From: Serratia plymuthica NBRC 102599
Lineage (GTDB): Bacteria > Pseudomonadota > Gammaproteobacteria > Enterobacterales > Enterobacteriaceae
Length of the DNA stretch: 64,000 nt
Direction: 5' to 3'
Assembly (NCBI RefSeq): GCF_001590925.1
Contig: NZ_BCTU01000019.1
Coordinates: forward strand, 1 to 64,000
Shown: positions 19,488 through 28,700 of the stretch, piece by piece
How positions within the stretch are numbered: position 1 is the stretch's first letter
Layout of the letters: each line of letters opens with the position of its first letter
The notes under the pieces: generated by a model
Seen by the model: only the letters and a program-made list of their open reading frames with translations
Told to the model about the DNA's origin: nothing
Database searches by the model: none
Made by a program: the position numbers and the translations under genes

Positions 19488-19789
19488 ATGCCAGCCCCGA
19501 CCTGGTGGCGCATACGCTATGTCACCACCAGTACAGCGCCAAGTTCCGCGGCGAAGTGAAATGCGAACGCGACGTGCTGCGCTACCGGCTGACCTGCAAG
19601 TCAATCGATGCGCGCTGGCGGCCCGATGGCAAAACGCCTGATGCCATCGCGTTGGTTTTCATCGTGGAAATTCTCTATCGCGGCTGCGTAATCGGCCTGT
19701 GCGATAACCTTGGCGCGGGCTACACGCACCGCCTTTCTCAAGACGCCAGTGCCCTGACGGCGCTTCAGACACAGGAAGTTTCATCATGA
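19472..19789 (+). pseudogene. zmn11: Detached 3' end of zmn11 (rest of the second dehydratase)
   Basis: In the -1 frame relative to zmn11 this segment encodes the expected continuation of the second hotdog domain, including LCHHQYSAKFRGEV and ALVFIVEILYRG, and ends with a TGA that overlaps the zmn12 ATG (ATGA). That overlap is the coupling used elsewhere in this operon, so it marks the original end of zmn11. The longest piece that could start independently begins at GTG 19505, with no ribosome binding site. The simplest reading is loss of one T in CTTTAT (now CTTAT). Confidence 0.85.
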
Positions 19790-22700
19790 GCCCGCGTTTC
19801 TCCGTCAATCATTCGGGCGGTAAACGCCCGTTCGATGCCCTGCCGCTGGTGGCAGGTTCAGCCGCGCTTTATGACCTCGGACAAGCTTTACAGGTGGTTC
19901 AGTCCGGCGATGAGGCGCACCTCTGCGCCTTGGGCGAGGCGTTACCTTCGGCAGAGGCAAAGCCGATCGGCACCTTGCCTGCGGTAACGGAAGCGGAATT
20001 GGGTGACGGCAGCTTCTGCCGCGACTATGGCGTACGCATGGCTTACTACGCCGGCGCGATGGCGAACGGTATCCATTCGGAGGCGATGGCTATCGCGTTG
20101 GGGCAGCAAAAAATTCTGGGGATTTTCGGCGCGGGGGGGCTCGATATTCCCCGTATTGCCCAGGCCATAGCCACCCTGCGTCAGCATCTGCCCGATGGGC
20201 CTTTTGGCATTAACCTGCTGCATAACCCCGGCAACCCAGCCTGGGAAATGGCCTGCGTACAGCTTTGCCTTGAGCATCAGGTGACGATTGTGGAGGCCTC
20301 AGCCTATATCAACCTCAGCCCGGCGCTGGTCTGCTATCGCGCCTGCGGTCTGACGCGTGGACGCGACGGCACCATTGCACGCCGCAACCGCATTATCGCC
20401 AAGGTCTCGCGTCGCGAGGTGGCGCAATGTTTTCTGCGGCCGGCGCCGGAAAATATCCTGAAAAAACTGCTTGCCGACAACCTGATCAATGCCGAACAGG
20501 CTGAGCTGGCGCGTCAGGTGCCGATGGCGGACGACATTACCGTGGAGGGGGATTCTGGCGGCCATACCGATCAGGGCACGCTCGCCTGCATATTCCGCTC
20601 AGTGGTTCAGTTGCGAGACGACATTGAACGCGAATCGGGTCACCGCCATCGGGTGCGCATCGGCGCGGCCGGCGGCATTGGCACGCCGCACGCGGTGCGA
20701 GCCGCGTTCGCCCTCGGGGCCGCCTATGTAGTGACCGGTTCGATAAACCAGGCCTGCGTAGAAGCAGGCACGTCCGACGCGGCCAAACAGATGCTGGGGC
20801 GAGTGCGGATTGGCGATGTGGCGACCGCGCCTTCTGCCGACATGTTTGAGATGGGCGCCAAAGTTCAGGTGCTTAAGCAAGGCAGCATGTACCCGGTACG
20901 CGCGCAGAAACTCTATGCGCTCTACAAGCAGTATGAGGGTCTTGCTGCGTTGCCCGCCGACGACGTCACCCAACTGGAAAAACAGATTTTCCGTCAACCG
21001 CTGGCCAACGTCTGGCAGGAAACCGTGGCGTATTTTCAGCGCTGCGGCCGCCCGGAGGTCATTGAGAAGGCGCTGCAGCAGCCAAAGAAACAGATGGCGC
21101 TGGTGTTCCAATGGTATCTCGGACAGTCCTCGCGTTGGGCGATCCAGGGCGAAGCCGGTCGCGAAATGGATTATCAGATCTGGTGTGGCTCGGCGATGGG
21201 CGCCATGAACGAATGGCTACAGGGCACGCCGCTGGAAGATCCGGCCCAGCGTCACGTCGCGGAACTGGCGCATTTGCTGATGAGCGGCGCGGCCTGGCTG
21301 ACGCGCACCGCACTGCTGGAACTGATGCACATCGCGCTGCCCGACACGCTCGGTCGCTATTCCCCCTTTAACCTGACGGTCGGCAGCGAGAGCCAGCCCG
21401 CCAGGCAGTCGCTGTCTATCCTTTCATCTTCCTGTAAACAAACGGAGAACGCACAGAATATGGACGCATCAACCAAGTTGTCCCTGGATGTATCGAAGAA
21501 TTTTTATAAAAAATGCTGGGATCTGCTGCCCGGCGGCACGCACTACAACTTTGGCGATCCCGAACGACCGCTGGTGATTCCGTTCAATCGGGGGCGTAAT
21601 TCGCGCGTCTGGGATCTGGACGGCAATGAACATCTCGATCTGTTCTGCAAGTTTGGCGCGCTTTTCGTTGGCCACCACAACGAAGCCTACAACGCGGCGT
21701 TGATGGATTACATGGGCAAAGTCACCTCGGTGGACACCTGCGATCTGGAGGTCGAGGTTTGCGAAACGCTGGTGAAACATATTCCCAGCGCGGAGATGGT
21801 GCGCTTCTGCCTGAGCGGTACCGAAGCGGTACAAAACGCATTGCGTCTGGCGCGCGGCTTCACCGGTAAAAACCGCTTTATCCGCTTCCACGGCCATTAT
21901 CACGGCAACGCCGACAATATTATGGGGTGGCGCAAAAAACAGGATTTGAGTTACCCGGTACCGGAGCAGTTCAAAGGCGATCTGCTGGACACCTGGGGCC
22001 GCGCGACCGGGGCGATTGCCGATCAATCCTTTATGCTGCCGTGGAACGACATCGAGGTGCTGACCGCCACCATTGAGCGCTACCACGATGAGATTGCCGC
22101 CGTGTTGATGGAGCCGATCTGCATCAACGGCGGCGGTATTTTCCCGCGTGAAGGCTATCTGGAAAAAGCCAAGGCGCTGTGTGAAAAGTACAATATCGTC
22201 CTGATTTTCGACGAGATCATTACCGGCGTGCGTCTTGGCCTGGGCGGCGCGCAACAGCTGCTGGGCGTTACGCCGCATCTGTCGACTTTCGGTAAAGCGC
22301 TGGGCGGCGGCTCCATGCCGATCTCCGCCATCGTCGGGCGTCGCGACATTATGAACCTGTATACGCGCGGTAAGGTTATCCATGCCGGCACCTTCAACGG
22401 TTATCCGCTGGGCCTGGCCGCCATCAAGGCGACCTTCTCGCTGATAGAACAAGATCCCGGCTGTTATGAGCGCATGGCCGGCTTCACCCGCCAGATCTCG
22501 AACATCTTCGTTAAAGCCGCCGAATCGGTAGAGCTGCCGCTGGTGGTTCAGGGGATGCCGACGGCGCTGGTTTACCACTCGCAGAACTCGCCGGTCGATC
22601 GTTCCGAAGGGTACAGCGATAAGGTGAAATTCTGCGACATCATCATTCGTGAAATTTCCAAACGCTACGGTATCCAGTTCTCTCCGTTATCGCGCATTTA

Positions 22701-22818
22701 CGCCAACATGCTGATGTCCCAGGACGATGTGCAGTTCTTTGAAGAGCGCATTTATGACGCAATGGCTAATGCGAGAAAAATCATCGACATCACCTTTAAA
22801 GAGGGCGTTGACGCATGA
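19786..22818 (+). CDS. zmn12: PfaD-like enoyl reductase fused to class III aminotransferase
   Basis: Residues 1-530 form a PfaD-type FMN enoyl reductase (GIFGAGGLD, GINLLHNP, EGDSGGHTDQG, GAAGGIGTPHA), which reduces enoyl intermediates of the Zmn10/11 chain. A Ser/Gln-rich linker leads into a class III PLP aminotransferase of the glutamate-1-semialdehyde type (residues 559-1010), with LSGTEAVQNALRLAR, IFDEIITGVR and the PLP lysine in STFGKALGGG (Lys 837). The transaminase would convert keto groups of the growing chain into the amines of the polyamine. The linker ATG at 21460 could allow a separate aminotransferase to be made. The start overlaps the zmn11 tail by four bases, and the end overlaps zmn13. 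Confidence 0.93.
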   Translation: MSPRFSVNHSGGKRPFDALPLVAGSAALYDLGQALQVVQSGDEAHLCALGEALPSAEAKPIGTLPAVTEAELGDGSFCRDYGVRMAYYAGAMANGIHSEAMAIALGQQKILGIFGAGGLDIPRIAQAIATLRQHLPDGPFGINLLHNPGNPAWEMACVQLCLEHQVTIVEASAYINLSPALVCYRACGLTRGRDGTIARRNRIIAKVSRREVAQCFLRPAPENILKKLLADNLINAEQAELARQVPMADDITVEGDSGGHTDQGTLACIFRSVVQLRDDIERESGHRHRVRIGAAGGIGTPHAVRAAFALGAAYVVTGSINQACVEAGTSDAAKQMLGRVRIGDVATAPSADMFEMGAKVQVLKQGSMYPVRAQKLYALYKQYEGLAALPADDVTQLEKQIFRQPLANVWQETVAYFQRCGRPEVIEKALQQPKKQMALVFQWYLGQSSRWAIQGEAGREMDYQIWCGSAMGAMNEWLQGTPLEDPAQRHVAELAHLLMSGAAWLTRTALLELMHIALPDTLGRYSPFNLTVGSESQPARQSLSILSSSCKQTENAQNMDASTKLSLDVSKNFYKKCWDLLPGGTHYNFGDPERPLVIPFNRGRNSRVWDLDGNEHLDLFCKFGALFVGHHNEAYNAALMDYMGKVTSVDTCDLEVEVCETLVKHIPSAEMVRFCLSGTEAVQNALRLARGFTGKNRFIRFHGHYHGNADNIMGWRKKQDLSYPVPEQFKGDLLDTWGRATGAIADQSFMLPWNDIEVLTATIERYHDEIAAVLMEPICINGGGIFPREGYLEKAKALCEKYNIVLIFDEIITGVRLGLGGAQQLLGVTPHLSTFGKALGGGSMPISAIVGRRDIMNLYTRGKVIHAGTFNGYPLGLAAIKATFSLIEQDPGCYERMAGFTRQISNIFVKAAESVELPLVVQGMPTALVYHSQNSPVDRSEGYSDKVKFCDIIIREISKRYGIQFSPLSRIYANMLMSQDDVQFFEERIYDAMANARKIIDITFKEGVDA

Positions 22819-23582
22819 GCCATCAGGTCGCCGTGGTGACCGGTGCCGCAGGAGGGTTCGGCACGGCCATCGCCAGGGTGTTGCTGGATATCGGCTACCA
22901 GGTCGCCGCCGCAGACGTCAGTGCAGAACGGCTGACGCAACTGGCTGAGCGCCTGGGACACCCGGAAGGGTTGCATACCTTCGTTATGGATGTCACGCAG
23001 GAGGAGTCCATTGCCCAAGCCGCGCGCGAAATCGAAGCGCGCCTTGGCGCTGCGTTGACCGTGCTGGTGAATAACGCCGGCGTTATCGAACGCAGCTTCT
23101 GTCTTTCCGAGCGTGGTCTCAGCGGCGCGGCGCGCGTGCTGAACGTCAACCTGCTGGGCACCTTCAACTGTACCGCCGTGTTCTCCCGTTATATGGCGCG
23201 CCTGAAGTACGGGCGCATCATCAATATCGCCTCCATCGCCGGTATCTGGGGCGCTGCCGGCGGATCCGCTTACGCGGCCTCGAAGGCGGGCGTGATCTCG
23301 GCTACCGAGTCATGGGGGCGCGAACTGGGGCCGCTCAATATCAGCGTTACGGCGGTTGCGCCGGGCATCTGCAAAACCGAAATGCTCGCGCAATTCGTCG
23401 ACCCGCACATGATCGATACCCCCGAAGAAGAGAAGATCGTGCGCTCCATCGTGCCGGTAGGCCGATGGGGCACGCCGGAGGATGTGGCGGAGGTTGTTGG
23501 CTTCCTCGCCAGCTGTAAAACCAATTACCTCAATACCACGGTGATCCCGCTGGATGGGGGGATGCGTGTCGGCACCCTTTAG
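22815..23582 (+). CDS. zmn13: Short-chain dehydrogenase/reductase (3-oxoacyl-ACP reductase type)
   Basis: This 255-residue NAD(P)H-dependent reductase has VTGAAGGFG (cofactor-binding loop), VNNAGV, NIASIAG (catalytic Ser region) and YAASKAG (catalytic Tyr and Lys), with no signal peptide. It likely supplies extra ketoreduction for the polyamino-alcohol chain, setting a hydroxyl or preparing for dehydration, beside the KR inside Zmn10. Its ATG overlaps the zmn12 stop by four bases. The exact substrate cannot be deduced. Confidence 0.9.
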   Translation: MSHQVAVVTGAAGGFGTAIARVLLDIGYQVAAADVSAERLTQLAERLGHPEGLHTFVMDVTQEESIAQAAREIEARLGAALTVLVNNAGVIERSFCLSERGLSGAARVLNVNLLGTFNCTAVFSRYMARLKYGRIINIASIAGIWGAAGGSAYAASKAGVISATESWGRELGPLNISVTAVAPGICKTEMLAQFVDPHMIDTPEEEKIVRSIVPVGRWGTPEDVAEVVGFLASCKTNYLNTTVIPLDGGMRVGTL

Positions 23583-23627
23583 CCGTCGCGGGTCAGGCTC
23601 ATTTAATCGCTTTGTTGAGGGATGAAC

Positions 23628-24860
23628 ATGGTCAATGTTAATCAACAGGTAAAAAATATACTGCTTACCGGTGCAACGGGGGTATTGGGCGGCCGTATCC
23701 TGCTCGAAATCCTGCTGAGTACCGACGCCTGCGTGTACTGTCTGGTACGCGCCGCCAGCCCGCAGCAGGCGCTGGAGAGGCTGGAACAACTTCTCTATAC
23801 CTACGATCCCGAACGGCGCAGCCGGGAACATCTCTGGCGCGTGATCCCGCTGATCGGGGACATCACCCAGCCACGGCTCGGGTTGAACCCGGCGGATTAC
23901 CAGGAACTGGCAATGGGGATCGATCGCGTTATCCATTGTGCCGCTAACGTCAGCCTGGTGGCGTCGTACGGCAAAATCGCGCCGGTCAACGTCGGCGGTA
24001 CGCAAAACCTGATTGCGCTGTGTCTGCTGGGCAATGTGCCGCTGCTCTATACCTCAAGCTTCAGCATCGTCGGCGATAAGCTTTACCAGGACGGGTTCAC
24101 GCTGCAGGAAACGGATTTGGACGTCGGCCAGTCGTTTAATGACATGGACTACGAACGCTCCAAGTTCGAAGCGGAGCAGGCGGTACACGAGGCGGGTAAG
24201 CGCGGGCTGCGTTGGGTTATCACCCGGCCGGGCAATATCTGGGGCGACAGCCTCAGCGGGCGCTACCCGCTGGTGGAGACCCGGGTGAAGGGCATCTACT
24301 ACGAGATGATCAAAGCGCTGGTGGAAACCGGCCTGACGTTTAGCTCGCGGGAAGATTTTGATATTACGCCGGTGGATTACGTTGCCCGCGCATCGCTTTG
24401 CGCGATAGTGGAAATAGACCGCTTCCAGGGCCGTACGCTCAACCTGACCCATCCCAACCCCATTACCTATGACGATATCGTCGACTTCCTGCGGCAGTAC
24501 GGCTATCGCATCAGCACGCTGATCAACGCCGATTATTTCGACGCTCTGACCGAGAACCGCCTCTGGTTACAAGGCAAAGCTTATCGCTCCACCTTCACCG
24601 ATCTGCTGGCGCTGTTCTACTGCGGCAGCGAAATCAGCGAGAAGGCCCGTTACGCCACGCAGCACACCCGTCAGCAGTTGTCGCATGCCGGGATTACCTG
24701 CGCGCCATGCGATCGGGCGCTGCTGTTCCGCTACTTCGATTATCTGGTGGAAAGTGGATTTATCGCCGCGCCCGGGCAGCAGGGGCCTGCCGCTGAAATT
24801 CGGGAAATCGTGCGTCAGGGCGGCTTCCTGGAGCAACTGTATGACGCCGATCTGCGCTGA
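23628..24860 (+). CDS. zmn14: NAD(P)H-dependent thioester reductase
   Basis: This 410-residue protein resembles the stand-alone form of the reductase domains that release carrier-bound chains as aldehydes or alcohols. It has ILLTGATGVLGGRILLE (extended-SDR nucleotide loop), ITRPGNIWGD and DYERSKFEAE (Tyr-x-x-x-Lys catalytic pair). It would free the acyl chain from Zmn10 as an aldehyde that the aminotransferase can turn into the terminal amine. Of two in-frame ATGs, 23628 is spaced 7 bases from GAGGG and is preferred over 23622. Confidence 0.9.
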   Translation: MVNVNQQVKNILLTGATGVLGGRILLEILLSTDACVYCLVRAASPQQALERLEQLLYTYDPERRSREHLWRVIPLIGDITQPRLGLNPADYQELAMGIDRVIHCAANVSLVASYGKIAPVNVGGTQNLIALCLLGNVPLLYTSSFSIVGDKLYQDGFTLQETDLDVGQSFNDMDYERSKFEAEQAVHEAGKRGLRWVITRPGNIWGDSLSGRYPLVETRVKGIYYEMIKALVETGLTFSSREDFDITPVDYVARASLCAIVEIDRFQGRTLNLTHPNPITYDDIVDFLRQYGYRISTLINADYFDALTENRLWLQGKAYRSTFTDLLALFYCGSEISEKARYATQHTRQQLSHAGITCAPCDRALLFRYFDYLVESGFIAAPGQQGPAAEIREIVRQGGFLEQLYDADLR

Positions 24861-24893
24861 AAACATCACACATTATTGAGGGAGATTAGAGAC

Positions 24894-25673
24894 ATGACAG
24901 ATCAGGATCTGCGCGTCACCTTGGTCCAGAGCGACATTATCTGGGAAGACGCCGAACGCAATCGCCGCCGTATGGCGGAGCACATCGCCAAGGCCGAAGC
25001 CAGCGACATTATTATCCTGCCGGAAATGTTCACCACCGGCTTTTCCATGGCGCCGCGGGGGATCGCGGAAACCATGCAGGGGCCTGGGGTCGCGTGGATG
25101 CAGGAGCGCGCCTCTCATTCCGGCAGCGCGTTGGTAGGCAGCATGATCATCACCGAAGAAGGGCGCTTTTATAACCGCCTGCTGTTTGTCACGCCGGACG
25201 GCGGCATTGCGCACTACGACAAAAAACACCTTTTCTCTTTTGCCGAAGAGGACCGGGAATATACCGCGGGCGAGGCTCAGTTGGTGGTTAAGCATCGCGG
25301 CTGGCGCATTGCGCCTTTTATCTGCTACGACCTGCGCTTTCCCCTCTGGTCGCGCAATGCGGACGCTCGCTACGACGTCGCTCTCTATATCGCCAGCTGG
25401 CCGGAAAAGCGCGCGGCGCATTGGCAAGCCCTGCTCACCGCGCGGGCGATTGAAAATCAGAGCTACGTGATTGGCGTCAACCGCGTGGGAGAGGACGGTA
25501 ACCGGCTGCGCTACAACGGCCACTCGATGCTTATCGACCCGCTCGGCGAGGTTCTGATCGATGAGGTGGAGGTGGAAAGCGTGCGCAACGCCACGCTGTC
25601 ACGTGAGCATTTGCTGGGCGTCAGGGAGCAATTGCCTTTCCTCAGGGATGCAGACGCGTTTGCGCTGATCTAA
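24894..25673 (+). CDS. zmn15: Nitrilase-superfamily carbon-nitrogen hydrolase
   Basis: This 259-residue amidohydrolase has the Glu-Lys-Cys triad in ILPEMFTTGF, YDKKHLFSF and FICYDLRFP. It is closest in feel to the omega-amidase (YafV/NIT2) branch, which hydrolyses side-chain amides of small acids. Its role in zeamine assembly is not evident from sequence; precursor processing or removal of a by-product is possible. The start at 24894 lies ten bases after GAGGGA and is preferred over an in-frame TTG at 24876. A 48-base gap separates it from zmn16. Confidence 0.88.
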   Translation: MTDQDLRVTLVQSDIIWEDAERNRRRMAEHIAKAEASDIIILPEMFTTGFSMAPRGIAETMQGPGVAWMQERASHSGSALVGSMIITEEGRFYNRLLFVTPDGGIAHYDKKHLFSFAEEDREYTAGEAQLVVKHRGWRIAPFICYDLRFPLWSRNADARYDVALYIASWPEKRAAHWQALLTARAIENQSYVIGVNRVGEDGNRLRYNGHSMLIDPLGEVLIDEVEVESVRNATLSREHLLGVREQLPFLRDADAFALI

Positions 25674-25721
25674 CCCCTTTTACCGTTATCCCCGTCAAGA
25701 AAAGCAAAGGAAGGATGGCAA

Positions 25722-28700
25722 ATGTCTGTTTCCGCAGTATTTGAGCAGTCTGTAAATCGTGATCCGCAGCAGGTCGCCATTAGTCAGGGCGAAACGCGGG
25801 TAACCTATCAACAGCTATTGCAACGGGTCACCGCATTGAGCGCCGCGCTGCGTCGGCAGCCGGGTAGCCCCTTTACGCTGGTGCTGTTGGAGGAAGGGGC
25901 CGCGCTGGTGACGGCGGCGCTCGCGATTATGCATGCGGGGCAGGCATTTGTTCCTTTATCGCCGACGTTGCCTCGGCAGCGACTGGAAACCCTGTTGGCG
26001 CAGTTCCCCGATGCGCGGTTGATCTCGACGTCGCACGGGCTGGCTTCGGTTCGCCATCTTACCGACCGGCTGAACGTTGTCGAGGTGGATGAGCTGGGCG
26101 TGCCCGCGCTGTCCACCGGCGAGCCCCTTCCCTTAGCGCCGACGCGAACGCAGCCGTTGGCCTACGTCTATTTCACTTCCGGCTCCACCGGCATACCCAA
26201 AGCGGTGCTGGGGCGCAGTGACAGCCTGCTGCATTTTATCGAGTGGGAGAGCCGGGAACTGGCTATCACGCCGGACGATCGCGTCAGTATGCTGACGTCG
26301 CAGATGTTCGATCCTTTTTTGCGCGACATGCTGCTGCCTTTGCTCAATGGCGCCACCCTGTGTATTCCGCCGTCCCGCGAACTGATCCACACGCCCGCCG
26401 CGCTGCTGGCCTGGATGCAGGCGCAGCGGATTACCGTCACCCACCAGATCCCCTCGTTGCTGCAGGTTTTGCTGGAGTATCCCGATGCGGCGCAGCGGCT
26501 GCACGATGTGCGCTATGTGCTGCTGGCGGGCGAGATGCTGAAAGGTTCGCTGGTGGCGCGCTTTTATCAGAACGGCCCGGCAAACGCCCAGCTCCTCAAC
26601 CTTTACGGCCCGACGGAAACCACGCTGGCTAAGCTGTTTTATCGCGTAACGCCGGCCGATGCCGCGCGCGCGGGCGTGCCCGTAGGGCGGCCCATTCCCG
26701 GCGCGAGCATCAGCGTGATTGATGAAAGCGGCAATCCTGTCGCCGATGGCGAAAGCGGTGAGGTCATCATTATTACGCCGTGGATGAGCGCCGGTTATCG
26801 GCAGCCCGCCGCCTCCGACGCCTTTTTCACCGACGAGCGCGGCACGAAAATGTACCGTACGGGCGACGTGGGTCGCCTGACGGCCACCGGCGATCTGGAA
26901 CTGCTGGGGCGCAACGATTTTCAGTTGAAGATCAACGGACAGCGCGTGGAGACGGCAGAAATTGAAACGCTGCTAGAGCGCCATCCGGCGGTGCAGCAGG
27001 CTGCTGTCGTCGCCTTTGCGCAGTCGCAGCAACGGGTGGCGTTCATTACCCTGAAAAGCGAACTGAATCAGGCGTCAACCGAGCTGCGCGACTATCTGGC
27101 CGCGTCGTTGCCCGCCGCGCTGTTGCCGACCGATTTCAGCATCCTCGAGCTCTTTCCCCGCCTGCCTAACGGCAAGCTTGACCGCAAAGCGCTGCCTCAG
27201 CCTGCGCCGCGCCGAAGCGCCCCGCTGGCCGCGGCGCAGCAGCCCCACGCCGGTGAGGAGCAGAAGCTGGCGGCGATCTGGCAGCGTCTGCTGCCGGTGA
27301 ACGCGGTCGGGCGCGATGACGACTTTTTCGCCCTCGGCGGGAATTCCCTGCTGGCGATGCGCATGATCGCCTGCGTGCGCGCCGAACTGGACCGGGAGCT
27401 TGAGTTCGCCGCTCTGCTGGCGCAACCGACGCTGGCGGGCTGCGCACAAGCGCTGCGCCAGGCCGAGCAAGATAGCGTGCAGACGCAAAGCAGCGTCACG
27501 CTCAGCGATGAGCAGCAGGGCATGTGGTTAATTCAGCAACAGGCTCCCGAATCGCCCGTATGGCAGTTGGCCTACCGTGCCGAATGGCAGGGGCCGCTGA
27601 ACATTGAGCTGTTGCAGCAGGCGTTGAATCAGGCGCTGCGTCGTCATGACGCGCTGCGGACCCGCTTTACCCCGTATCAAGACGGCGTGACGGCGCAGAT
27701 CGCCGAACAGGTTGTCGTGGATATCGACCGGCAGGATTTTGGCGCGCAAGGCAGTGAAGCGCGGGGAGCGGCGGAGGGTTGGTTGGCACAGTTAGCCGCG
27801 CGACCGTTCAATCTTGCTCAGGCGCCGCTGTTGCGCATCGCTTGTGCGCAGGTGCAGCCGCACCGGACGCTTATCGCTCTGGTGTGTCATCACATTATCG
27901 CGGATGCGGAGTCCGTGGCGCTGCTGTGGCGACAGATGTTGGCGGATTATGGCCGTCTGCTGGCGGGCAAAACGCTGACGCCGGTTGCAGCGACCTCCTG
28001 CCAGACAGTCCACGCACGCCGCCAGCAGCAGCGTAGCGCGGGGCCGCGAGGCGAAGCGCTGCGAGCCTGGTGGCGACAGCAACTGGCGGGGCCGCTGCCG
28101 TTGCTGCAGCTGCCTTATGATTTTCCCGTCCCGGCGGTGCGCAGCTACTGCGGCGGCCGTATTCCTTTCCACTTGGCCCAGGCGACCGCAGATGCGCTGG
28201 CGGCGCTGGCTGTGCGTCACGGCGTTACGCCTTACGTGGCGTTATTGACGGCCTACACCGCTTTTATGGCGCGCTATACCCGCCAGCAGGATCTGACGAT
28301 AGGTACGCCGATCAGCTCACGCCATGCGCTGGATAACGAGCAGGCATTCGGCCTGTTGTTCAATGTGGTGGCGTTGCGTCAGACCGTGGATTTGCATCAG
28401 CCGTTTAGCCGGTTGATGCGGCAGGTTGCCGCCGGCTTTATCGCGGCCGTTGCCCATCAGGATTTGCCGTTTGGTCAGGTGCTTACGGCGCTGGAGGAGG
28501 CGCGTCATCCGGGCATTTCCCCGCTGTTTCAGACGCTGTTCGTCTGGCAGCAGAAACCGGATGCGGCAACCCGCCTGGGCCAGAGCAGCGTCTCGGCGTT
28601 GCAGGCGGTGGATCGCGGCAGCGCCACTTATGAACTGACGCTGGAGATGTGGCCCGACGAGGCGGGCATCGCAGGCCAGTTTGAATATGCCGACGATCGC

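Noticed and set aside
19461..19490. Programmed -1 ribosomal frameshift in zmn11
   Set aside because: No X-XXY-YYZ slippery heptamer is in frame around CTT ATT and no clear stimulatory hairpin is seen; loss of one T is simpler.
15843..19604. Several 350-450-codon minus-strand frames opposite zmn11
   Set aside because: They are shadows of GC-rich coding sequence, with no recognisable domain.
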